This document shows positions 23,869 through 30,323 of a stretch of DNA of 30,323 bases, piece after piece (the first letter of the stretch is position 1; the number at the start of each line of letters is the position of its first letter). The position numbers and the translations under genes are program-made. Origin of the DNA: JBJHDF01 sp050486405 (lineage in GTDB: Bacteria; Pseudomonadota; Gammaproteobacteria; Pseudomonadales; Cellvibrionaceae); assembly GCA_050486405.1 (NCBI GenBank), contig JBJHDF010000036.1, positions 1 to 30,323 on the forward strand, given 5' to 3'. Below the pieces are notes generated by a model, which saw only the letters and a program-made list of their open reading frames with translations, did not search any database and had not been told where the DNA came from.

Positions 23869-25350
23869 ATGCTCGACCCATTTGATTTTATTATTTTTGG
23901 TGGTGCCGGCGATCTGGCTCTGCGCAAGCTGATTCCCGGCATGTATCGCGCCTACTGCAAGGACGAGCTGCCGGCGGGTACTCGTATCATTCCCACCTGC
24001 CGCAAACCGGAGCAGGTGTCCGGCTACCACGCCATGATCAAGGAAGCCGCCCGCAAGCATCTGCGCGAGGGCGAGTACGACGAAAAGTGCTGGGATGAGT
24101 TTGCCCGCTGCGTGCACCCGTCGCTGCTGGATGTGGCCGAGCGGGACGACCGCTGGCAGGATTTCACCTCACTGGTACAGGCAGGCAATGAACAGCGGGT
24201 TTTCTATCTGGCGTTGCCGCCGGCGGTGTTCGATGTGGTGGGCGGCAATCTTGCCGCCGCCAATTTGATCAGCCCCACATCCCGGGTAGTGGTGGAAAAG
24301 CCCCTGGGTTACGACGCCGCTTCCGCCGAGGCCATCAATAGCGAAATCGCCAAGTATTTCGACGAGCAGTGCATCTTCCGCATCGATCACTACCTGGGCA
24401 AGGAAACGGTGCAGAACCTGCTGGCGCTGCGCTTTACCAACTGCATGTTCGAATATCTGTGGGATGCCCGCACCATCGACAATGTGCAGATCAGTATTTC
24501 CGAAACCGTGGGGCTGGAAGGCCGCGCGGGCTTTTACGACAACGCCGGCGCCCTGCGCGATATGGTGCAGAACCATTTGTTGCAGCTGCTGTGTCTGGTG
24601 GCCATGGAGTCACCGGCAAAACTGACGGCCAACAGTATTCGCGCGGAAAAAATCAAGGTACTGGAATCCCTGCGCCCGATTGTTGGTAACGATGTGCAGG
24701 TCAACACCGTGCGTGGTCAGTACGTGGCCGGCGAAATGGACGGCAAGGCTGTGCCCGGCTATCTGGAAGAACTGGGCAGGGACAGTAACACTGAAACCTT
24801 TGTTGCCATCCGCGCCTTTATCGACAACTGGCGCTGGGCCAAGGTGCCGTTTTATCTGCGCACCGGCAAGCGCCTGCGCCAGCGCTGTGCGGAGATTGTT
24901 ATCCAGTACAAGGATGTGTCGCACCGGGTCTATCCCGATGCCGCTGGCTACTGCGCGCCCAACCGTCTGGTGATTCGCCTGCAGCCGGAAGAACGCATCC
25001 AGATCATGCTCACCTCCAAAAATCTGGAAAAGCTGGAAACCGAATTGCGCCCGGCGGTGTTGAACCTGAACTTTGCCGATACCTATAAGGATTTTTACAG
25101 CGATCCCTACAAGCGCCTGATGCTGGACGCGGCCGCCAACGACCCCAGTCTGTTCATCCACCGCAACGAGGTCAACGCCGCCTGGGCCTGGATCGACCCC
25201 ATCATCGAGGCCTGGCAGCGCCCGGAAAACAAACCCAAGCCCTATGCGGCCGGCTCCTGGGGGCCGGACGAAGCCGGCGACCTGTTGCACCGGGACGAGC
25301 GTTGCTGGTTTCATATCGACGAGCTGGGTCAAGAGGGGGCCTGCCTGTGA
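23869..25350 (+). CDS. zwf: Glucose-6-phosphate 1-dehydrogenase
   Basis: Oxidises glucose-6-phosphate to 6-phosphogluconolactone, making NAD(P)H. The start is ATG 23869, with GAGGA upstream; a 22-residue extension overlapping edd was rejected because the family begins at the nucleotide fold. The 493 residues show IIFGGAGDLALRKL (about 7-20) and the active-site RIDHYLGKE at 171-179, including His174 and Lys178, then FYDNAGALRDMVQNHL. The last four bases (GTGA) overlap the start of pgl. Confidence 0.97.
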   Translation: MLDPFDFIIFGGAGDLALRKLIPGMYRAYCKDELPAGTRIIPTCRKPEQVSGYHAMIKEAARKHLREGEYDEKCWDEFARCVHPSLLDVAERDDRWQDFTSLVQAGNEQRVFYLALPPAVFDVVGGNLAAANLISPTSRVVVEKPLGYDAASAEAINSEIAKYFDEQCIFRIDHYLGKETVQNLLALRFTNCMFEYLWDARTIDNVQISISETVGLEGRAGFYDNAGALRDMVQNHLLQLLCLVAMESPAKLTANSIRAEKIKVLESLRPIVGNDVQVNTVRGQYVAGEMDGKAVPGYLEELGRDSNTETFVAIRAFIDNWRWAKVPFYLRTGKRLRQRCAEIVIQYKDVSHRVYPDAAGYCAPNRLVIRLQPEERIQIMLTSKNLEKLETELRPAVLNLNFADTYKDFYSDPYKRLMLDAAANDPSLFIHRNEVNAAWAWIDPIIEAWQRPENKPKPYAAGSWGPDEAGDLLHRDERCWFHIDELGQEGACL

Positions 25351-26057
25351 TTACCGAAAAACTGTTTGAAACCCGGGAAGCACTGCTCGACGCCCTGAGC
25401 CTGCACTGCCTGAGCGCCCTGAGTGACGCTCTGGGCGCGCGCGGACAGGCCAGTTTCATGGTCTCCGGTGGCAGCTCCCCGGCGCCACTGTACCGCAAAC
25501 TCAGCGAAGCCGACCTCGACTGGGCCTCGATTCATGTGGCGCTGGTGGATGAGCGCTGGGTGGACCGCGACCACGACAAGAGCAACGAAACATTTATTGT
25601 CAACAATCTGTTGCAGAATCGCGCCGCCGCCGCGCGGTTGACCGGCATGAAAAATGCCGCTGTCACAGCGCGGGACGGGTTGGCCGACTGCGAGGCCGCC
25701 TATCGCGCCTTGCCCAGCCCCTTTGATCTGACTCTGCTGGGCATGGGGCCCGACGGCCACACCGCGTCGTTGTTTCCGCACGCCGAGGGTCTGTCTGCGG
25801 CGCTGGACGCGCAGAGCGATCGGCTCTGTGCCGCCATTACCGCACAGCAAAGTGAAGTGACCGGCGCCATGACCGAGCGCATGACCCTGAGCCTGGCGGG
25901 GCTGTTGAATTCCCGTCAGTTGCTGCTGTTGATCACCGGCGAAGACAAGCTGGCGGCGCTGCGCGACGCCCAGGCCGGCGACGATGTGGCGGCCATACCG
26001 GTACGCGCCGTGTTGCAACAGACCCGGGTGCCGCTGACGATTTACTGGGCGCCCTGA
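25347..26057 (+). CDS. pgl: 6-phosphogluconolactonase
   Basis: Hydrolyses the lactone made by Zwf to 6-phosphogluconate, the substrate of Edd. The start is GTG at 25347, overlapping the zwf TGA as GTGA, with AGAGGGGG just upstream. It gives 236 residues, normal for the SOL/DevB type. Motifs are MVSGGSSPAPLYRKL, VDERWVDRDHDKSN and LLGMGPDGHTASLFP. The overlap implies coupled translation with zwf, as the zwf-pgl pair shows in many proteobacteria. Confidence 0.96.
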   Translation: MITEKLFETREALLDALSLHCLSALSDALGARGQASFMVSGGSSPAPLYRKLSEADLDWASIHVALVDERWVDRDHDKSNETFIVNNLLQNRAAAARLTGMKNAAVTARDGLADCEAAYRALPSPFDLTLLGMGPDGHTASLFPHAEGLSAALDAQSDRLCAAITAQQSEVTGAMTERMTLSLAGLLNSRQLLLLITGEDKLAALRDAQAGDDVAAIPVRAVLQQTRVPLTIYWAP

Positions 26058-26106
26058 TCCGCGCCAACAACGACATTCAATCGAGAAAAAGTTTTTAGGA
26101 ACCGAT

Positions 26107-26739
26107 ATGGCACTAACTGTCGATCAAGTGATGAAGGTGGCACCGGTGGTGCCGGTGATGGTGGTGGAGCAACTGGAAGATGCGGTACCACTGGCCCGGG
26201 CCCTGTATAATGGCGGCCTGAAGGTACTGGAAATTACCCTGCGCACGCCGGTGGCGCTGGACGCCATTCGCGCCATGGTCGACGCTCTGCCCGAAGACGC
26301 CGTGATCGGTGCCGGCACCATTATCACGCCCGATGATCTGCACCGGGCGGTGGCTGCCGGGTCCACTTTTCTGGTCAGTCCGGGCACCACTGCGCGGCTG
26401 ATCGATGCGGCCCTTGAATCCGGTGTCGCCATGCTGCCGGGTGTGGCAACACCCACGGAAGCCATGCAACTGCTGGATCGCGGCATCGCGCACCAGAAAT
26501 TTTTCCCGGCGGAAGCCGCCGGCGGCGTGGCCATGCTCAAGTCCATCGGCGGGCCACTGCCGCAGATTACCTTCTGCCCCACCGGCGGGATCAATCTGGC
26601 CAAGGCACCGGAGTATCTGGCACTGCCCAATGTGGCCTGTGTCGGGGGCACCTGGATGGCACCCAGGGAACTGGTCAGGGCCGGCCGCTGGGAAGAAATA
26701 GAAAAACTGGCCCGGGAAGCGGCCAGCCTTTCACGGTAG
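26107..26739 (+). CDS. eda: KDPG/KHG aldolase
   Basis: Cleaves KDPG to pyruvate and glyceraldehyde-3-phosphate, closing the Entner-Doudoroff branch. The 210-residue trimeric class I aldolase has Glu42 in LEITLRT, the IGAGTI strand, Schiff-base Lys131 in HQKFFPAEAAGG, and the phosphate loop PTGGI. AGGAA precedes the ATG. It follows pgl by 49 bp and precedes gapA by 78 bp. That gap holds a small hairpin that may modulate read-through. Confidence 0.97.
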   Translation: MALTVDQVMKVAPVVPVMVVEQLEDAVPLARALYNGGLKVLEITLRTPVALDAIRAMVDALPEDAVIGAGTIITPDDLHRAVAAGSTFLVSPGTTARLIDAALESGVAMLPGVATPTEAMQLLDRGIAHQKFFPAEAAGGVAMLKSIGGPLPQITFCPTGGINLAKAPEYLALPNVACVGGTWMAPRELVRAGRWEEIEKLAREAASLSR

Positions 26740-26779
26740 TACGGCAATGATGAAGCCATCACAATATTCGGCAATACAC

Positions 26780-26801
26780 GGCCTTCGGGCCTTTAAATTT
26801 T
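26780..26801 (+). terminator. Weak hairpin between eda and gapA (attenuator or processing site)
   Basis: GGCC-TTCG-GGCC is a short stem with an extra-stable C(UUCG)G loop, followed by TTTAAATTTT. The stem has only four base pairs and the T-tract is interrupted, so it is a poor full terminator; partial termination or 3'-end stabilisation after processing is more likely. It ends 16 bp before the gapA start. Confidence 0.35.
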
Positions 26802-26817
26802 AACAGGAGAAAACAGC

Positions 26818-27825
26818 ATGACCATTAAAGTAGCTATCAACGGGTACGGTCGTATCGGTCGCAACGTATTGCGTGCAATCTACGAGTGCGGATACCGCGA
26901 TCGCATTCAGGTGGTGGGTATCAACGATCTGGGCGATGCCAATCTCAACGCGCACCTGACCAAGTACGACTCGGTCCACGGCCGCTTCCCCGGCGAAGTG
27001 TCTGTCGATGGCAATACCATGCTGGTCAACGGCGATGCCATTCGCATCACGTCCGAGCGCGATCCCGCGCAACTGCCCTGGAAAGAGCTGGGTGTGGACG
27101 TTGTCTACGAGTGTACCGGTATCTTCACCAGTGGCGACAAGGCCAAGGCGCACCTGGATGCCGGCGCCAAGAAGGTGATTATCTCCGCGCCGGGCACCGA
27201 AGTGGACGCCACTGTGGTTTACGGTGTCAACCACAACACCCTGAAAGCCAGCGACAAAATTATCTCTAACGCTTCCTGTACCACCAACTGTCTGGCGCCG
27301 GTAGCCAAGGTGTTGAACGACAAGTTCGGCATTGAAATGGGCTCCATGACCACCATTCACGCCTACACCAACGACCAGAATCTCAGCGATGTTTTCCATA
27401 AGGACATCTATCGCGCCCGTTCCGCCACCCAGTCCATGATCCCCACCTCTACCGGTGCGGCCCGGGCCGTAGGCCTGGTATTGCCGGAGCTGAAAGGTAA
27501 GCTGGATGGTATGGCGGTACGTGTACCCACCATCAACGTTTCTCTGGTTGACCTGAACGTGCTGGTCAGCCGCGACACCACCGCCGAGGAAGTCAACGCC
27601 GCCATGAAAGAGGCCGCCGAGAAAGACATGCCGGGCGTGTTGGTGTACAACGATGAACCGCTGGTGTCCATCGACTTCAACCACGATCCGGCCTCCTCCA
27701 ACTTCGATTCCCGTCAGACCAAGGTGGTGGGTCGCTGGGTGAAAGTCATGTCCTGGTATGACAATGAGTGGGGTTTCTCCAACCGTATGCTGGACAGCAC
27801 TCTGGCACTGATGAAGGCCGAGTAA
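26818..27825 (+). CDS. gapA: Glyceraldehyde-3-phosphate dehydrogenase, type I
   Basis: Oxidises glyceraldehyde-3-phosphate from Eda to 1,3-bisphosphoglycerate. The 335 residues show the NAD fold NGYGRIGRN (8-16), Asp37 in VGINDL, which favours NAD over NADP, and the catalytic Cys154 in NASCTTNC. STGAARAVGLVLPELKG and WYDNEWGFSNRM complete the type I pattern. AGGAG lies upstream of the ATG. pyk starts six bases after the stop. Confidence 0.97.
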   Translation: MTIKVAINGYGRIGRNVLRAIYECGYRDRIQVVGINDLGDANLNAHLTKYDSVHGRFPGEVSVDGNTMLVNGDAIRITSERDPAQLPWKELGVDVVYECTGIFTSGDKAKAHLDAGAKKVIISAPGTEVDATVVYGVNHNTLKASDKIISNASCTTNCLAPVAKVLNDKFGIEMGSMTTIHAYTNDQNLSDVFHKDIYRARSATQSMIPTSTGAARAVGLVLPELKGKLDGMAVRVPTINVSLVDLNVLVSRDTTAEEVNAAMKEAAEKDMPGVLVYNDEPLVSIDFNHDPASSNFDSRQTKVVGRWVKVMSWYDNEWGFSNRMLDSTLALMKAE

Positions 27826-27831
27826 ACAATC

Positions 27832-29277
27832 ATGTTGAGACGCACTAAAATTGTCAGCACTCTGGGCCCGGCTTCGGAATCTCCGGAGGTTTTGGAAAAA
27901 CTGATTCTCGCCGGCGTCAATGTCGTGCGGCTGAATTTTTCCCACGGTTCTCCCGACGATCACCGCCGCCGCGCCGAACTGGTGCGGGAAATCGCCGCCC
28001 GCCACCAGCGTTACGTGGCGGTACTCGGCGATCTCCAGGGGCCGAAGATCCGCATCTCCCGGTTCGCCGAGGGTCCGATACACCTGAATATCGGTGACCA
28101 TTTCATCCTTGATGCTGCACTGGATCGGGACGCCGGCACCCGCGAGCGGGTGGGCATCGACTACAAGGAACTGCCCCAGGATTGTCGCGCTGGCGACATG
28201 CTGTTGCTGGACGATGGCCGGGTGGTGCTGGAAGTCGAGCGCATTGAAGGTTCCTGTCTGCATTGCGTCACCCGGGTGGCGGGCCCCCTGTCCAACAACA
28301 AGGGCATCAACCGCAAGGGCGGCGGTCTTTCCGCACCGGCGCTGACCGACAAGGATCGGGCGGATATCAAAACCGCCGCCGATATCGACGTGGACTATCT
28401 GGCGGTGTCATTCCCCCGCAGCGCCGAAGACATGAATCTGGCGCGCAGCCTGTTGCAGGAGGCCGGCGGTCGCGCCGGACTGGTGTCGAAAATCGAGCGC
28501 GCCGAAGCGGTGGCCAGTGATCAGGTACTGGATGAAATCATTCTGGCCAGTGACGCGGTCATGGTGGCCCGGGGTGACCTGGGTGTGGAAATCGGTGACG
28601 AGTCCCTGATTGGTGTGCAAAAGCGCATCATCGAACGCTCCCGGGCACTCAACAAAACGGTGATTACCGCCACCCAGATGATGGAGTCCATGATCAACAG
28701 TCCGCTGCCCACCCGGGCGGAGGTGTTTGATGTGGCCAACGCCGTACTGGATGGCACCGATGCGGTGATGCTGTCCGCCGAAACCGCTGCGGGCAGCTTC
28801 CCGGTCGAAACCGTGGAAGCCATGGTGCGTATTATTGTCGGCGCGGAAAAGCACCCGGAGGCCAGTCAGAGCACCTACCGGATGCACGAGAAGTTCGCCA
28901 CCATCGATGAGGCCATCGCTTTGGCGGTGATGTTCACCGCCAATCATCTGGACGGGGTCAAGGCGATCATTTCGTTGACCGAGTCCGGCACCACGCCGCG
29001 CCTGATGTCCAGAGTTGGTTCCGAACTGCCCATCTTCGCCTTTTCCCGGCATATTGCCACGCAGCGCCGGGTGGCACTGTACCGCGGAGTGCAGCCAGTG
29101 CCTTTCGACGCCGCCAGTCATCCTGGCATCGAGGACTACATACGGGCCACAGACATACTGAAAGGGCAGGGTATTCTCAAGGACGGGGATCTGGTGATCA
29201 TCTCCAACGGCGACGCCAATCAGTTGGGCGGTACCAACACCATGAAAATCCTGCGGGTGGGTGATAAGCTGCTGTAA
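27832..29277 (+). CDS. pyk: Pyruvate kinase
   Basis: Makes pyruvate and ATP from phosphoenolpyruvate. The 481 residues cover the A/B barrel and a C-terminal regulatory domain. Features are RRTKIVSTLGPAS at the start, VVRLNFSHG, GDLQGPKIR, active-site Lys220 in VSKIERAEA, MVARGDLGVEIG from residue 244, and the TATQMMESMI signature. It resembles PykA-type enzymes, but the A/F label is not secure. It lies six bases after gapA; pgk, gpm and eno must be elsewhere. Confidence 0.96.
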   Translation: MLRRTKIVSTLGPASESPEVLEKLILAGVNVVRLNFSHGSPDDHRRRAELVREIAARHQRYVAVLGDLQGPKIRISRFAEGPIHLNIGDHFILDAALDRDAGTRERVGIDYKELPQDCRAGDMLLLDDGRVVLEVERIEGSCLHCVTRVAGPLSNNKGINRKGGGLSAPALTDKDRADIKTAADIDVDYLAVSFPRSAEDMNLARSLLQEAGGRAGLVSKIERAEAVASDQVLDEIILASDAVMVARGDLGVEIGDESLIGVQKRIIERSRALNKTVITATQMMESMINSPLPTRAEVFDVANAVLDGTDAVMLSAETAAGSFPVETVEAMVRIIVGAEKHPEASQSTYRMHEKFATIDEAIALAVMFTANHLDGVKAIISLTESGTTPRLMSRVGSELPIFAFSRHIATQRRVALYRGVQPVPFDAASHPGIEDYIRATDILKGQGILKDGDLVIISNGDANQLGGTNTMKILRVGDKLL

Positions 29278-29300
29278 AGATGTCCGTTGCGGAGGGTCCG

Positions 29301-30128
29301 GTGCACGTGGGTTGGTTGAGCAGGGTTGTACAGTTGTTTGTCCTGGCACTGTTGTCGGCCCCCGGTTGGGCGCTGGAAATCAATGGCCCCTGGAAACAGG
29401 GCGCCATATTGCGCGGCAGTGTCGAGCCGGGTACGCAGGTGGAGTTCCTTGAGCGCCAAGTGCGGGTCTCCGCCACCGGTGATTTTGTTATTGGGCTGGG
29501 TCGGGATTTTGGCACGGAAGCGGTTCTGATAACCCGGAACGCCGAGGGCAAGGCGCAGGAACATCGCTTTGCGGTGCAGCAGCGACAGTACGATATCCAG
29601 CGGGTGGATGGAGTCCCCCAGCAAACCGTAACCCCGGATTCGGCACAGGTCGCCCGCTCGCGGGAGGAGGCGGCCCTGGTCTGGAATGCCCGCCAGCGGG
29701 ATGAATCCCGCACCGATTTTCTTGTCGGGTTCGAGTGGCCTCTGGTTGGACGTGTCACCAGTGTCTATGGCAGCCAGCGTATTTTCAACGGTGAACCCAG
29801 AGCGCCCCACTACGGCGTCGATATCGCCGCTCCCACAGGCACTCCGATCAGGGCGCCGGCGTCCGGCGTGGTCACGCTGGTGCATCCGGACATGTTCTTC
29901 TCGGGAGGCACCCTGATCGTCGATCACGGCCACGGCCTGTCGTCCACTTTTATTCACTTGCACAAGATACTGGTGGAAGAGGGCGAGCGCGTGGAGCAGG
30001 GCGATATCATAGCCCAGGTGGGCGCTACCGGACGGGCGACAGGGCCACATCTGTGCTGGCGTATGAACTGGTTCGACCAGCGCGTGGACCCCACCCTGCT
30101 GGTGGGCCCCATGCCCGCGCAGAATTAG
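29301..30128 (+). CDS. Periplasmic M23 (LytM-type) metallopeptidase
   Basis: Predicted to cut peptidoglycan cross-bridges or to act in envelope remodelling. GTG 29301 is preferred because GGAGGG lies four to five bases upstream; an ATG at 29280, right after pyk, is in frame but poorly served. The 275-residue product starts with a signal peptide ending SAPGWA. An N-terminal beta region (about 25-130) precedes the M23 domain with His170 and Asp174 in HYGVD, His219 and His221 in HLH, and His250 in GPHLCW. All zinc and catalytic residues are present, so it should be active rather than an EnvC/NlpD-type regulator. It is the last gene of the pgi-pyk run. Confidence 0.92.
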   Translation: MHVGWLSRVVQLFVLALLSAPGWALEINGPWKQGAILRGSVEPGTQVEFLERQVRVSATGDFVIGLGRDFGTEAVLITRNAEGKAQEHRFAVQQRQYDIQRVDGVPQQTVTPDSAQVARSREEAALVWNARQRDESRTDFLVGFEWPLVGRVTSVYGSQRIFNGEPRAPHYGVDIAAPTGTPIRAPASGVVTLVHPDMFFSGGTLIVDHGHGLSSTFIHLHKILVEEGERVEQGDIIAQVGATGRATGPHLCWRMNWFDQRVDPTLLVGPMPAQN

Positions 30129-30157
30129 AGACACAGCCGCCTTTCACAGTGTACTAT
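30128..30157 (+). promoter_or_regulatory. Possible promoter for the Trm112-like gene
   Basis: GAGACA at 30128-30133 is followed after 18 nt by TACTAT at 30152-30157, a moderate sigma-70 match. It would give a leader of about 50 nt. No terminator is seen after the peptidase gene, so read-through is also possible. Confidence 0.3.
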
Positions 30158-30213
30158 ATGGCCCTTTTGTGACGGGGTCCAAGCCCCCAAATTCCCGGAA
30201 ATCGAGCCGAGCC

Positions 30214-30323
30214 ATGATCGACAAGAAATTGCTCAGTATTCTGGTCTGCCCGGTCAGCAAGGCGGCGCTGGAATACGACCAGGACAAGCAGGAACTGGTC
30301 TGCCAGGCCAGCGGCCTGGCCTA
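30214..30323 (+). CDS. Trm112 family protein (YcaR-like), cut by right edge
   Basis: Only the first 36 residues are visible from ATG 30214. They begin MIDKKLLSILVCPVSKAALEY and continue with QELVCQASGLA, the typical start of the roughly 60-residue bacterial Trm112/YcaR proteins, which usually precede kdsB. The role in bacteria is not settled; eukaryotic relatives are methyltransferase partners. Confidence 0.9.
   Translation, partial: MIDKKLLSILVCPVSKAALEYDQDKQELVCQASGLA

Noticed and set aside
21994..26817. HexR operators (TGTARTTWWATTACA type) in the gaps before edd, zwf, eda and gapA
   Set aside because: No sequence with the TGTA...TACA palindrome was found in those gaps by eye.
1..30323. 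CRISPR arrays, tRNA or rRNA genes, intact transposases, prophage or toxin-antitoxin pairs
   Set aside because: None was recognised on either strand; the only multi-copy repeat is the short GGGGTCAG cluster, whose 13-15 nt period is too short for CRISPR.

Overview
The window is a chromosomal segment of a GC-rich gammaproteobacterium. The housekeeping order (trxB-aat-bpt diverging from ftsK-lolA-rarA-crcB-serS-cysG) is typical of Pseudomonas-like and Cellvibrionaceae-like genomes. A secreted GH10 xylanase with a GlyGly-CTERM-type tail and a GPH-family sugar symporter point to a marine or soil polysaccharide degrader, probably of the Cellvibrionales. The genus cannot be resolved from the sequence alone.

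Layout. (1) 1-2408, minus strand: bpt (reaching the left edge), aat and trxB; the first two make the bacterial leucyl N-degron tagging pair. (2) 2409-2714: divergent intergenic region with a long imperfect inverted repeat. (3) 2715-10198, plus strand: ftsK, lolA, rarA, crcB, serS and cysG, tightly packed. (4) 10.2-13.4 kb: a looser, visibly more AT-rich accessory stretch. It holds a secreted S9 peptidase, a 59-residue two-helix membrane protein starting with TTG, a probable Rhs remnant, a GGGGTCAG repeat cluster, a 112-bp inverted-repeat element and a 78-residue Arg-rich protein. (5) 13.3-18.9 kb: a xylan/oligosaccharide block of XylR-like operators, GPH symporter, intrinsic terminator, glutathione reductase, GH10 xylanase and aldo/keto reductase. 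(6) 18.9-20.0 kb, minus strand: a compact GH84 enzyme with no signal peptide, overlapping the aldo/keto reductase tail to tail. (7) 20.1-30.1 kb, plus strand: a near-consensus sigma-70 promoter and about 194-nt leader, followed by pgi-edd-zwf-pgl-eda-gapA-pyk and an M23 peptidase. (8) The right edge cuts a Trm112-family gene.

How the parts may work together. The xylanase would release xylo-oligosaccharides outside the cell, and the symporter under a XylR-like operator could import the products. The pgi-to-pyk run encodes the Entner-Doudoroff route from hexose phosphate to pyruvate plus GAPDH and pyruvate kinase. The lower-glycolysis genes pgk, gpm and eno are not in the window. No CRISPR array, intact transposase, phage gene, tRNA or rRNA was seen, and no clearly new multi-gene system. 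The strongest leads are the small unlabelled proteins and repeats in the accessory stretch, the operator cluster, the long pgi leader, and the cytoplasmic GH84 enzyme.
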